DNA from: JACADW01 sp963747985
GTDB taxonomy: Bacteria; Acidobacteriota; UBA6911
NCBI GenBank assembly: GCA_963747985.1
Contig: CAVVHG010000008.1
Location: forward strand, 62,001-126,000
Direction of reading: 5' to 3'
DNA length: 64,000 nt
Part shown: one piece after another, positions 8,253 to 16,830 of the stretch
How positions within the stretch are numbered: position 1 is the first letter of the stretch
Layout of the letters: each line of letters opens with the position of its first letter
The notes under the pieces: generated by a model
The model's database searches: none
What the model saw: the letters and a program-made list of their open reading frames with translations, nothing else
Told to the model about the DNA's origin: nothing
Translations under genes and position numbers: made by a program

Positions 8253-10331
8253 ATGACCGGAATACTGGAAATCCTGAAGCTATCTCCGTCCTCACAGTCG
8301 ATCGACTATGTGGAAAACAAGAGGCAGTTTCACCTCTTCAGCCTGTTGACAGAGCAGCGTCATCCGCAAACGTGGAACCTGAGCTTCACAATCCAGGCCG
8401 ACATGGAGGCCGGGCTGCGAATGCTACTGTCGGTGGACGATGACGTGACCAACAGGATCAATGAGTTGTCGCGGGATCCGCAGCCGCTGGAGCAGGCCGC
8501 AGAAGCGATCGTCCGGGCAGTCCGCGAAGGCAGGAAGGTATACGTGTACGGATGCGGCGCCACGGGACGCCTTGCCAAGCAGATGGAGAGCGCCTTCTGG
8601 CGCCCGTTCTGGCGCAAGGCGAAGCTTCTGCCCTGCTGGGAGAGACTGCGTCGCCATCTGCCACCCGACATCGATGAAAGGCTCATCGGTGAGATGACCG
8701 GGGCGGATCGCGCGCTGGTGAGTTCGCTCGAGGGTTTCGAGGACCTGCAGCTGATCGGAAGGCTTCAGATGCAGGACCGGGGTGTGACCCGCGGAGATGT
8801 GGTCATCTGCGTCACCGAAGGGGGCGAGACCTCTTCGGTCATCGGCACCATCCTGGGGGCGCTCGATCAATATGGGGAACCGAAAGCCGATAGAGACGCG
8901 GAGTCGCAGCGCAACCTGTATTTTGTCTACAACAATCCCGACGAGGTACTGCGACCGTTCGATCGCAGTGCGACCGTGCTCGACAGCCCCGGAATCACGC
9001 GCATCAACCTTGCCACCGGTCCGCAGGCGATCACCGGATCGACCCGTCTTCAGGCCACGACGAGCGAGACCTTTGTCGCAGGCGTGATTCTCGAGGAGGC
9101 CATCGCCCGATTGCTCCGCCCGCACCTTTCGCCCGGTGAGCAGCTCGCACTTGGCTTTCGTCCCAACGAGGGAGTGACGGACAGGCTCTCTGCATTCGAG
9201 CGCGTCAAGGCCTCCGTCGACGCTGCTGTGCCCGCGCTGGCCCGATTCTCCAGCCTCGAGGCAGACACCTACCGCCGAGGGTCCTTTGCCACCTACTTCG
9301 CAAAGGCAGCTCTCATCACGGTCTTCATAGACAACACGGAGAGGAGCCCTACTTTCCGGCTTTATCCTCTCGACAAGGTGAGCGATGCGGAGCGCAAGTG
9401 CTGGGTCCAGGTCTGGACCGAGGCGTCGGGTCCACACCAGGCCTGGCAGGTTTTTCTGGGCCGTCCCTTTCGCGGCCTGGACTCTGCCATCTACAGAAAG
9501 CCTTTCGAGCAGTCAGTCGAGGATCCCTACCTGCGCGAGGCAGCCTTGCGCAGCCTCGCCAACGCGGGTAATGACCAGGAAGGGTCATACGATTTCTCGT
9601 TTTCGGAAGAAAATGTCCGACGTCGTGGCCCGCGCGCAGGTGACCTCGGCGTGGCGGTCCTCATGGACGAAGAGGTCCTCCAGCTGAGCGAAGCCGGTTC
9701 GAACTGGCGCAGGTTTCTGGCTTTGTTCAGCGAGCGGGCAGCCAACCGCTCCGTCCTGCTTGTCGCGCGAAAAGAGCTGCAGGACGAGGTGCTCGCCCTT
9801 CCGGACAAGCTCCCGGCCGACGTGGTTATTGTGCCTGTGATCATCGATGCCGGCCCGGATCCCCTCGGACTCAGGGGCCAGATAGCCCTCAAGATGCTCC
9901 TCAACGCGCATTCGACCGGGATCATGGCCGCCCTCGGACGGGTCATCGGTAACACCATGACCAACGTCAGCCCCAGCAATCTGAAGCTGATTGGGAGGGC
10001 CACATACCTGGTGATGAATCACGTCAACGACACGCTGCGCCGGCCCGAGTGGCAACAGAGGCAAGGGCCGACTGAGCCGCTCAGTTTCGCCGAAACCAAT
10101 GCCGTGCTTTTCGACGCGATGGACTACGTGCGCTCGCATGAGATGGGCCAGACTGCGGAAGTTGCGCTCAGCGCCATCCGGATCATCGAGGCCTTGCGTC
10201 GGCAGGCCCCGGTCTCATGGGACGAGGCGCGGCAGGTGCTCGATATGGAAGGGCTTGCGGCTTACCTCGCCAGGAATAACCCGGCTTTGACCCGGGCGAA
10301 CGGAGGAACCGGGGATCAGCGCGGGAACTGA
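8253..10331 (+). CDS. MurQ/GCKR-like double-SIS sugar-phosphate protein
   Basis: 692 residues, more than twice the usual MurQ length (about 300) and close to glucokinase regulatory protein. The first SIS domain has the phosphosugar loop VYGCGATGRLAKQ (about 97-110), then LEGFED, matching the MurQ VEGAED block with its catalytic Glu, and CVTEGGETSSVIG where MurQ has ASGRTPYV. ITGSTRLQATTSET near 275 matches the MurQ ITGSTR block. The second half repeats a diverged SIS fold ending in a MurQ-like helical segment (LKMLLNAHSTGIMAALGRVIGN). It could be a MurNAc-6-P etherase relative or a regulatory sugar-phosphate sensor. ATG 8253; the longer frame from 8136 is non-conserved. Confidence 0.75.
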   Translation: MTGILEILKLSPSSQSIDYVENKRQFHLFSLLTEQRHPQTWNLSFTIQADMEAGLRMLLSVDDDVTNRINELSRDPQPLEQAAEAIVRAVREGRKVYVYGCGATGRLAKQMESAFWRPFWRKAKLLPCWERLRRHLPPDIDERLIGEMTGADRALVSSLEGFEDLQLIGRLQMQDRGVTRGDVVICVTEGGETSSVIGTILGALDQYGEPKADRDAESQRNLYFVYNNPDEVLRPFDRSATVLDSPGITRINLATGPQAITGSTRLQATTSETFVAGVILEEAIARLLRPHLSPGEQLALGFRPNEGVTDRLSAFERVKASVDAAVPALARFSSLEADTYRRGSFATYFAKAALITVFIDNTERSPTFRLYPLDKVSDAERKCWVQVWTEASGPHQAWQVFLGRPFRGLDSAIYRKPFEQSVEDPYLREAALRSLANAGNDQEGSYDFSFSEENVRRRGPRAGDLGVAVLMDEEVLQLSEAGSNWRRFLALFSERAANRSVLLVARKELQDEVLALPDKLPADVVIVPVIIDAGPDPLGLRGQIALKMLLNAHSTGIMAALGRVIGNTMTNVSPSNLKLIGRATYLVMNHVNDTLRRPEWQQRQGPTEPLSFAETNAVLFDAMDYVRSHEMGQTAEVALSAIRIIEALRRQAPVSWDEARQVLDMEGLAAYLARNNPALTRANGGTGDQRGN

Positions 10332-10465
10332 TCTTCCATTTCGAAGCTGTCCCAGCCCGAAGTTCCGGCGGACAATCCTGGACGTCCCGGCAACGAGGGT
10401 TGGACAAACAAGGGTTGGACCAACGCCGGCTTCGGGCGGCTTCATTCGTCGCCGTCGCCGCGAGG

Positions 10466-10690
10466 TCACTCAACGGTCACTTTCGTGCCCTTGTGCTGCG
10501 TGCCTGAAAGGTGCTCTATTCTCGCATCAATGATGCTGCGAACTGCCTTCAGCATCTCGACCCGGGCGTTGCGCACGTGATTCCAGGTCTCTTCCGACCC
10601 GATTCCGAACATCGCTGTCAAGTGAGCGCCAAGTTCCCTGCAGACGCAGGTTTCCTGGTGCGTCTGGTTAGCGGTCGTTTTGTCTTCCAT
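10466..10690 (-). CDS. Small protein downstream of the ArsA-type ATPase
   Basis: 74 residues: a short Cys-containing head (ETCVCREL), a predicted amphipathic helix (HVRNARVEMLKAVRSIIDARIEHL) listed here at about residues 38-61, and a basic-acidic tail ending KVTVE. ATG 10690 has GGAG 10 nt upstream. It follows the ATPase gene by 60 bp on the same strand, so the two are probably co-transcribed. The helix plus KVxVE tail suggests a small partner or adaptor of the ATPase; I know of no assigned function. Confidence 0.6.
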   Translation of the reverse strand: MEDKTTANQTHQETCVCRELGAHLTAMFGIGSEETWNHVRNARVEMLKAVRSIIDARIEHLSGTQHKGTKVTVE

Positions 10691-10750
10691 GGTCCCGCAA
10701 CTCCTTCCGGAGGCCGAGAGGTCAGACTACGGCTTTCTCCGGATGATATC

Positions 10751-11950
10751 TTACCCCTTGGGGAGTACGTCTTTCATCTCCACGGTCAAAATCTTGTTCT
10801 CCAGCCTGGCATGTACCGGCTGCATCGACGCCATCGACGTGGGAAGGCCTATGTGGCGGCGCACACTGCCGACCTCCACGACCAGCTCATCGTCTTTCTT
10901 GAAAAGCCCGATCTCACCCTTGGTCGCAAACGGGAGTTGCAGCCGGATCGAGTAACCGCCATCCTGCTTTGAGAAGGAATAGGGACGCTCTTCCCGCACG
11001 ATCGCGGCCGGATTTTCGTCCTCCCTGTACAGGGCCTCCGCCAGCTCTTCCAGTCGTTCTCGACCCATGACCTCATGCGTGAAAAGCGGCGTTTCCCTCA
11101 CGGGGACCGGGGCGAAATACTCGTGAATCTCGTCCAGGATCTTCCTCTGGGACTGGCGCCACTCGGTAAAGAAGGGATCGCTCACCTCTGCCGGCAGAAC
11201 CCGGTTCACGATCACCGTGTCAACGGTGAGCCCGTGGAGAGAGAAATAAACAAAGGCCCGCTGCGTCTCCCGCAGCACCATCTTCTCCGGGTTCGTCACG
11301 AGGCGGACGCTTGTTGTTCGCGGATCCTCGAGCAGCTGGTCCACGCCCTCCAGGCGTTCGAAAAGCCTTTGGATATTGGCAAAATAGGTGTCTGTGGGGA
11401 GCTCGATGGGGGCCACGCGGTTGGCAATCGGCCTCACGGCCTTCAGCAGGCTGCGCTGAAACGAAAAGATGTGTTTCATGTACCAGTCGAGCGTGGTGGG
11501 CATGCTCACGAAACGCATCGATTCGGCCGTCGGTGCACAGTCCAGGACGATCACGTCAAATCGTTCCTCTCGCCGGAACTGGTTGACGTACATCATCGCG
11601 CTGAGTTCCTCCATGCCCGGGAGAATGGCGAGTTCCTCAGCTTCGACCTCGCTTATCCCTGTCGTGCGCAGGACCGAAATCACGTAGGTGGAGATCTCCT
11701 GCCAGTGCCGCCTGATCTCCCTCTGGATGTTGACCTCGTGGATCCACAGCTTCTCGCCGACGGAGTAAGGGTCCGCGGTCTGAGAGCCGAACAGGTCGAT
11801 ATCGAGGTCAAACGCATCTGCAAGGCTGTGGGCCGGATCGACACTCATGACCAGCGTCCGGTAACCCATCCGTGAGAGCTTAACCCCTGTCGCCGCAGCA
11901 AGACTGCTCTTCCCGACACCGCCCTTGCCGCTGAAAAGTAGCATCCTCAT
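10751..11950 (-). CDS. ArsA/Get3-type ATPase with C-terminal Hsp20-like domain
   Basis: 399 residues. The deviant Walker A is SGKGGVGKSS (residues 7-16), with DPAHSLADAFD (switch I region) and DCAPTAESMRF (Walker B/switch II). A single ATPase half is present. From about residue 310 the sequence turns into a beta-rich alpha-crystallin-like domain (YSIRLQLPF, GLFKKDDELVVEVGSVRRHIGLP), the ArsA_HSP20 module. It lacks the arsenite-binding Cys pattern typical of ars-operon ArsA, so a chaperone or membrane-protein-targeting role is more likely than arsenite export. GAGG 8 nt before ATG 11950 decides this start over GTG 11956. Confidence 0.85.
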   Translation of the reverse strand: MRMLLFSGKGGVGKSSLAAATGVKLSRMGYRTLVMSVDPAHSLADAFDLDIDLFGSQTADPYSVGEKLWIHEVNIQREIRRHWQEISTYVISVLRTTGISEVEAEELAILPGMEELSAMMYVNQFRREERFDVIVLDCAPTAESMRFVSMPTTLDWYMKHIFSFQRSLLKAVRPIANRVAPIELPTDTYFANIQRLFERLEGVDQLLEDPRTTSVRLVTNPEKMVLRETQRAFVYFSLHGLTVDTVIVNRVLPAEVSDPFFTEWRQSQRKILDEIHEYFAPVPVRETPLFTHEVMGRERLEELAEALYREDENPAAIVREERPYSFSKQDGGYSIRLQLPFATKGEIGLFKKDDELVVEVGSVRRHIGLPTSMASMQPVHARLENKILTVEMKDVLPKG

Positions 11951-12031
11951 ATGCACATGACCTCGTAAACGGCGCCGCTCGCGCTCCTGTCAATAAGGAT
12001 AGGCGATGGCGGTCCGGTCATCAATGAAGAG

Positions 12032-12420
12032 ATGGGCCTCGACGCTCGGGCTGCGCTGTTTTGGTTGAAAGCTATCAGCACTCAGCATTTCGCTATCAAC
12101 CACCGCGGCGATGGCAGCTGCATAACACATGACGAGTTCGCGGAGATGATGACCGGCCTTCAGCGTCGCGGTTGTCGCGATATCAACTTTGTAACCCCGA
12201 CCCACGTCGTACCGCACCTCTTCAGGTCGCTACGCATCGCCATTCGCATGGGTTTCCAGCTTCCCCTTGTGTACAAAAATGGAGGCTACGACAGTCTGGA
12301 CGTCATCCGCATTCTGAATGGGATTGTCGACATCTGTTTGCACGACTTCAAGTTTCAGGACGGAACGTTGGCCGCCAGCGCCAACTGCGGCGCCCGGCCC
12401 CGGCTCTGGGCGTACGGATA
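12032..12420 (+). pseudogene. Decayed radical-SAM activase (PflA-like) remnant
   Basis: The segment from about residue 12 to 115 of the frame matches PflA-like activases: CITHDEFAEMM, GCRDINFVTPTHVVPHLF, GFQLPLVYKNGGYDSLD and GIVDICLHDFKF. Where the family has the CxxxCxxCQN iron-sulfur motif, this copy reads LKAISTQHFAINH: the cysteines are replaced by Ala and Thr and the first is missing. After about 12375 the homology stops and the frame turns to unrelated Arg/Ser-rich sequence. It lacks both the cluster site and the C-terminal half, so it cannot be an active enzyme. Confidence 0.7.
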
Positions 12421-12596
12421 CCCTTTACGGTCCATCCGGGCGCGAACCAACGCCGTCAGGGATTCCAGGACCTGTAGTACTGATGCGGCAGTGAGGGAAT
12501 CTCCGGAGGAGGGATCAAGCAGCCAGAGCTACCGGGCGCCTGGCCCGGCAGCTCTGTTTTCGAGGGAACTTGCGGAACCCGTCGATCTTCGCAGCC

Positions 12597-13160
12597 CTAT
12601 TCCGCAATCACTTCGATGCCGTTGATCTCGGGATTCTGCTCAAGGGCGATGAACTTGACCTCGAGGGTGCCGTTGGTAGCGTCGACTCCCTTGAATTCCT
12701 TGATGATCGCCTTCTGGACGCCGGCGGCCTCTTTCTGCACGTTGAAGTCCTTGAGAGCCGGCTTGCCCTGGATGTTCACGTTGAACACGCGGGGGCCATC
12801 CGTATCGATATTTTCGTAGGTTTCGGCGAAGTGCAGGCGAACGGTGTACTTCCCGTTCGGGACCTCCGCTACGAACGAGCTCAGGTTGTAACGCTCGGTC
12901 TGGTAGATCTTGGGATCGTTTGTCCCCTGGATCTTCAGCGTGTTGCCGCGATCAATCGTGTCGCCATCGACGAAGCCGTACTTGCCGCCTTTCTTGTACA
13001 GCTTGTCGGGCTGCCACGCATTGCCGGCCTTGTCTGTATAGACGGCGGTGTCACCAGCGTTTACCCGGAGTACGAACTTACCCTGGGCAATTACGTATCC
13101 GGAAAGTGCAGCCACCAGCAGCGAAGCCACCAGGGCCAGAACAAAATAATGCCGTTTCAT
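12597..13160 (-). CDS. Secreted malectin-domain protein
   Basis: 187 residues with signal peptide MKRHYFVLALVASLLVAALSG and then one malectin-like carbohydrate-binding domain: RVNAGDTAVYTDKAGNAWQPD at the start, YNLSSFVAEVPNGKYTVRLHF in the middle (about residues 95-115) and FNVNIQGK followed by the final EINGIEVI strand. Malectin domains bind glucose-containing oligosaccharides. No catalytic module is attached, so it is likely a periplasmic or surface glycan-binding protein. ATG 13160 has AGGAG about 9 nt upstream. An upstream in-frame start at 13232 lacks one. Confidence 0.85.
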   Translation of the reverse strand: MKRHYFVLALVASLLVAALSGYVIAQGKFVLRVNAGDTAVYTDKAGNAWQPDKLYKKGGKYGFVDGDTIDRGNTLKIQGTNDPKIYQTERYNLSSFVAEVPNGKYTVRLHFAETYENIDTDGPRVFNVNIQGKPALKDFNVQKEAAGVQKAIIKEFKGVDATNGTLEVKFIALEQNPEINGIEVIAE

Positions 13161-13321
13161 GTTGTCAAGTCTCCTTTTTCTCGTGTTTACTATGAGCAGC
13201 CATATTTTGCCGGTGCTCATCACCGCAATCAAGGGATTTGCATCCCGGGTGCGGGAGGGTTAGTCCGGCCGCTGCCACGTCAACGTACCGGGCCGGAGCT
13301 GAGATTTCCTGCGGGAGCTCG

Positions 13322-14452
13322 ATGCTCATAGACATAGAGAGGGTCAATCCGGGTTCGAAGTTGCAGGTAAATCGCTTCATCGAGATACCGTTTCGTCTCT
13401 ACGCCGGCCATCCGCAGTGGGTCCCTCCTCTGAAGAGCGAGGTCGCTAAGTCCTTCGATCACAGGCGACACCCTTTCTATGAGCGATCCGACGCGGTGTT
13501 CTTCATCGCGAAGCGCGCCGGCCGGGATGTCGGCAGGGTGGCGGCCCTTGAAAACCGGCCGTTTAACGAACATCACGGCGCCAGGCACGCCAACTTCTAC
13601 TTCTTCGATTGCGAGGATGACCCGGGTGCGGCGGCAGCGCTTCTGGGCTGCGTATTCGAATGGGCGCGGTCCCGGGGCCTGGACACCGTTGTCGGCCCGA
13701 AAGGACTGTCGGCGCTGGACGGGTTAGGCGTGCTGGTGGAAGGTTTCGAACATCGTCAGATGATGACGATGACGAACTACAACTACCCCTACGTTGCACG
13801 GTTGCTGGAGGGCCTTGGGTTCGAGAAGGAAGTCGATTTCGTTTCATCCCTCATCTGCATATATTCCTTCCATATGTCGGAGCGGCTGATCCGTGTCGCC
13901 ACCCGAGCAGAGCAGCGTGGTTACCTCCGGATCAAACGATTCGCCGGCAAACGGGAGCTGGTGAAGTGGGCTCCCAAGATAGGCGCCGCCTACAACCGGG
14001 CATTCGTCCGTAACTGGGAATACCACCCGCTGAGTCAACGCGAGATCGATTTTATACTCGGCAACGTTCTCCTCGTGGCCGATCCACGGCTGATCAGGCT
14101 CATTGTGCGTGAAGACGACGTGGTTGGATTCATGCTGGCATTCCCCGATCTTTCGGCTGCGCTCCAGCAGGCGGAAGGACGCCTGACTCCCCTCTCCGTT
14201 CTCCGCATCATGAGGGAAAAGAAGCGGACGCGATGGTTGTGCATGAACGGAGCCGGCATCCTTCCGGAGTTTCACGGATATGGAGGCAACGCCCTGCTGT
14301 ACGCGGAAATCTTGCGTACAGTCCTGCAGGCCGGATACGAGCACATCGACTTGCCGCAAGTGGCTGAAACCGCAATCCAGATGCGTCGCGATCTCGAAGA
14401 GCTGGGCGCCCGTCCGTACAAGGTTCACCGGGTTTACAGGCGCGTCGTCTAG
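13322..14452 (+). CDS. GNAT-superfamily N-acetyltransferase-like protein
   Basis: 376 residues. The N-terminal third (FIEIPFRLYAGHPQWVPPL near residue 19) and GRVAALENRPFNEHH are typical of a large group of uncharacterised GNAT proteins. FYFFDCEDDPGAAAALL lies in the acceptor region and the C-terminal half has NGAGILPEFHGYGGNALLY near residue 305, the acetyl-CoA-binding loop position. It stands alone, divergent from the malectin gene, and repeat copy B lies 30 bp after its stop. ATG 13322; the substrate is unknown. Confidence 0.7.
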   Translation: MLIDIERVNPGSKLQVNRFIEIPFRLYAGHPQWVPPLKSEVAKSFDHRRHPFYERSDAVFFIAKRAGRDVGRVAALENRPFNEHHGARHANFYFFDCEDDPGAAAALLGCVFEWARSRGLDTVVGPKGLSALDGLGVLVEGFEHRQMMTMTNYNYPYVARLLEGLGFEKEVDFVSSLICIYSFHMSERLIRVATRAEQRGYLRIKRFAGKRELVKWAPKIGAAYNRAFVRNWEYHPLSQREIDFILGNVLLVADPRLIRLIVREDDVVGFMLAFPDLSAALQQAEGRLTPLSVLRIMREKKRTRWLCMNGAGILPEFHGYGGNALLYAEILRTVLQAGYEHIDLPQVAETAIQMRRDLEELGARPYKVHRVYRRVV

Positions 14453-14481
14453 CGTGACCGACCACGTCCGGAAGCACCATA

Positions 14482-14600
14482 CCATCGGGGTCGGCAATGG
14501 TGTCGACCGGGAGTCAGCGGTGACCCGAGCTCCGTCGGTTCATGGTTTCGAATGCTGACACCGATTGCGAGCCCGATTCCGATACTGAAGATGCCTGGGT
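14482..14600 (+). repeat. Dispersed stem-loop repeat, copy B
   Basis: The copy lies in the convergent gap after the GNAT gene. Shared landmarks with copies A and C are GACCGGGAGT at the left of the loop, ACCCGAGC in the middle, TTTCGAAT at the right, and a final CCGATTCCGA. Its left arm GGGGTCGGCAATGGTGTC pairs imperfectly with GACACCGATTGCGAGCCC. No frame in it looks coding. Confidence 0.6.
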
Positions 14601-14620
14601 CTTGGGCCGGCGCGTCAAGG

Positions 14621-15640
14621 CTATTCCGTGCCCGTATAGATAGAAAGTACTGCAGCCCCCTGGATCCTGCCTGCCCGGAGCCGATCCAGGGCATCGTTGG
14701 CCTGCTTCAGCGTGAAGACCTCCACTTCAGTCTTCACCGGGACTTGCGGCGCGAGCTGGAGCAGTTCCTCGCCGTCGCGACGGGTGAGGTTGGCCACAGA
14801 CCGCAGAGCGCGCTCTCCCCAGAGCAGACGGTAGGGAAAAGAGGGAAGGTCGCTCATGTGGATGCCTCCACAAACAACGGTCCCGCCCTTTGCCGTGGCG
14901 CGCAGCGCCAGGGGGACGAGGGGGCCGACCGGCGCGAAGATAATAGCTGCGTCCAGCTCCTCCGGAGGAGCGACAGTTGAATCTCCCGCCCAGACCGCCC
15001 CAAGCCGGCGGGCGAACTCCTGCGCGTCGACGTCGCCCGGTGACGTGAATGCGAATACCCTTTTCCCCTGGTGAACCGCGATCTGGGTAATGATGTGGGC
15101 CGCACCGCCGAATCCGTAGATCCCCAGGCGCTCGATCCCGTCACCCGCCATCCTGTAGGACCGATACCCGATCAGCCCCGCGCAAAGGAGCGGCGCGGCC
15201 GCGGCATCGTCGGGATAGCCTGTGATGGCAAAGCAGTATCGTTGATGCGCGACCTTGTACTCCGCATATCCTCCATCGAGCGTGTACCCGGTGAAGAGCG
15301 CGTTTTCGCAGAGGTTTTCCTGTTCACGAAGACAGAATCGGCAATGACCGCATGAATAGCCCAGCCATGGTATGCCGATGCGGTCGCCGACGGAAAATCG
15401 ACCGACTCGATTTCCGAGTGCGACGATGGTGCCAATGATCTCGTGCCCGGGTACGAGCGGCAATTTCGGGTCCGGGAGTTCGCCATCTACGACGTGCAGG
15501 TCCGTGCGGCAGACGCCGCACGCGCGTACACGGACCAGGACCTCCTCCGGTCCGGGTTGAGGCACCTCCAGCTCCGCTTCCCGCAAACGGCGGGCGCCGG
15601 CCTCCAGCACCATCGCCTTCATCCGACTCTTGACGGCCAT
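14621..15640 (-). CDS. Zn-dependent alcohol dehydrogenase (AdhA family)
   Basis: 339 residues of medium-chain dehydrogenase. The catalytic zinc ligands are Cys in ACGVCRTDLH, His-Glu in GHEIIG and a later Cys in LLCAGLIGYRSY. The structural zinc site is complete (CGHCRFCLREQENLC, four Cys). The Rossmann segment GIYGFGGAAHIITQIA binds NAD(P). It would oxidise a primary or aromatic alcohol; the exact substrate is not deducible. ATG 15640 has GGGAGG 6 nt upstream, better than 15658. It reads in the same direction as, and follows by 44 bp, the aroF gene, so partial read-through is possible. Confidence 0.88.
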   Translation of the reverse strand: MAVKSRMKAMVLEAGARRLREAELEVPQPGPEEVLVRVRACGVCRTDLHVVDGELPDPKLPLVPGHEIIGTIVALGNRVGRFSVGDRIGIPWLGYSCGHCRFCLREQENLCENALFTGYTLDGGYAEYKVAHQRYCFAITGYPDDAAAAPLLCAGLIGYRSYRMAGDGIERLGIYGFGGAAHIITQIAVHQGKRVFAFTSPGDVDAQEFARRLGAVWAGDSTVAPPEELDAAIIFAPVGPLVPLALRATAKGGTVVCGGIHMSDLPSFPYRLLWGERALRSVANLTRRDGEELLQLAPQVPVKTEVEVFTLKQANDALDRLRAGRIQGAAVLSIYTGTE

Positions 15641-15684
15641 GTGGAACCTCCCGGGCACTGCTCAATTGATACCACGAGATGGCG

Positions 15685-16701
15685 TCAGAGATGCTTGTTC
15701 TCGAGTGCAATGTAGCGCTTCACCCCCTCCATCAGGCCGGTGAACTCCGGAAATGTGAGCGATTGGGCCCCGTCGGACCATGCCTCCTCGGGATTTGGAT
15801 GAACCTCGATCATCAGGCCGTCGGCCCCTGCCGCTACTGCGCTCCTGGCCATCGGACTGACAAGTGAGCGCTTGCCCGTTCCATGGCTGGGGTCTACAAC
15901 TACCGGCAGGTGAGAGAGCTCGTGCAAAAGCGGGACAGCGGAAAGATCCAGGGTGTTGCGGGTCATTACTTCAAACGTCCGGATTCCCCTCTCGCAGAGG
16001 ATGACCCGCGGGTTGCCCTCCGAAACCACATACTCCGCCGACATCAGGAACTCCCTGATCGTTGCCGAGAGGCCCCGTTTGAGGAGGATCACTTTGGACG
16101 TCTTGCCGACACGCTTCAGCAGGGCGAAATTCTGCATGTTCCGGGCGCCGATCTGGAGTATGTCGGCATAGTCGGCCACCAGATCGACGTGCTCGGGTGT
16201 CAGAACCTCGGTGCAGATCTTCATACCGGTCTCAGCCCTGGCCTCAGCCAGGAGCTTCAGGCCCTCTTCTTCCAGTCCCTGAAAGTCGTAGGGAGAGGTT
16301 CGTGGCTTGAAGGCGCCGCCGCGCAGGATCCTGGCCCCGGCGTCGTACACCGCCCTGGCCGTATCCAGGAGTTGCGTGCGTCCCTCTACCGAGCAGGGCC
16401 CGGCCACAACGACGAACTGATCCCCTCCAACGGTGACGTCACCTACGTCGATGCAGGTCCGGTCGGGTTTCAGTTCCCTGCCTACCAACTTGAACGGTTC
16501 CCGTATGGGAACGACACTCTCAACCCCGGGAGCGCCCTCGAGCGCGAAGATAGCCACACGGTTATTCCCGCTCCCGACCGCACCAATGACCGCCCTGGTA
16601 GCCCCTATGATGGGATGGGCAAGGTAACCGGCTGCGCGAACCTTCTCGCACACGTGGTCAATTTGGTCCCTGCTAGCCCCCGGCTTCATCGATATGATCA
16701 T
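15685..16701 (-). CDS. aroF: 3-deoxy-7-phosphoheptulonate (DAHP) synthase
   Basis: 338 residues. It condenses erythrose-4-P with PEP, the first step of the shikimate pathway. The N-terminal 75 residues are the ACT/ferredoxin-like regulatory domain of Thermotoga-type enzymes (MIISMKPGASRDQ), and the barrel has VAGPCSVE, GGAFKPRTSPYDFQG, QIGARNMQN, LLKRGL, CERGIRTFE and PSHGTGKR with the conserved Lys, Arg and metal ligands. ATG 16701 has GGGAG 8 nt upstream; the longer TTG start at 16731 lies inside the terminator hairpin and is unlikely. Expression is probably controlled by the leader described at 16706-16791. Confidence 0.95.
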   Translation of the reverse strand: MIISMKPGASRDQIDHVCEKVRAAGYLAHPIIGATRAVIGAVGSGNNRVAIFALEGAPGVESVVPIREPFKLVGRELKPDRTCIDVGDVTVGGDQFVVVAGPCSVEGRTQLLDTARAVYDAGARILRGGAFKPRTSPYDFQGLEEEGLKLLAEARAETGMKICTEVLTPEHVDLVADYADILQIGARNMQNFALLKRVGKTSKVILLKRGLSATIREFLMSAEYVVSEGNPRVILCERGIRTFEVMTRNTLDLSAVPLLHELSHLPVVVDPSHGTGKRSLVSPMARSAVAAGADGLMIEVHPNPEEAWSDGAQSLTFPEFTGLMEGVKRYIALENKHL

Positions 16702-16707
16702 CGCACC

Positions 16708-16758
16708 GTCTCCCAAAAAAAAGGCCCGCAACCATCCGGCTGCGGGCCTTTCGAACAG
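16708..16758 (-). terminator. Intrinsic terminator/attenuator just before aroF
   Basis: On the minus strand the sequence is an 11-bp stem GGCCCGCAGCC / GGTTGCGGGCC with a GGAT loop, followed directly by nine T. It ends right where the aroF ribosome-binding site GGGAG begins, 13 nt before the start codon, so it must be read through for aroF to be expressed. The upstream leader segment GCTGTGGGCT can pair over ten positions (two G-U) with the left arm GGCCCGCAGC, which would prevent the hairpin. Confidence 0.7.
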
Positions 16759-16764
16759 CTCATG

Positions 16765-16791
16765 TCACAGAGAGCTAGCCCACAGCGCCAT
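16765..16791 (-). promoter_or_regulatory. Possible leader ORF and antiterminator of aroF
   Basis: An eight-codon frame, Met-Ala-Leu-Trp-Ala-Ser-Ser-Leu-stop, precedes the terminator. It contains one Trp codon inside the GCTGTGGGCT segment that can pair with the terminator's left arm. No ribosome-binding site is obvious upstream of its ATG, so a translated leader peptide is uncertain; the competing RNA pairing is the stronger evidence. Confidence 0.35.
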
Positions 16792-16830
16792 GGCGTGAGC
16801 TGCTAAAGTAAAGCCAGAAAAAGGCGGATT

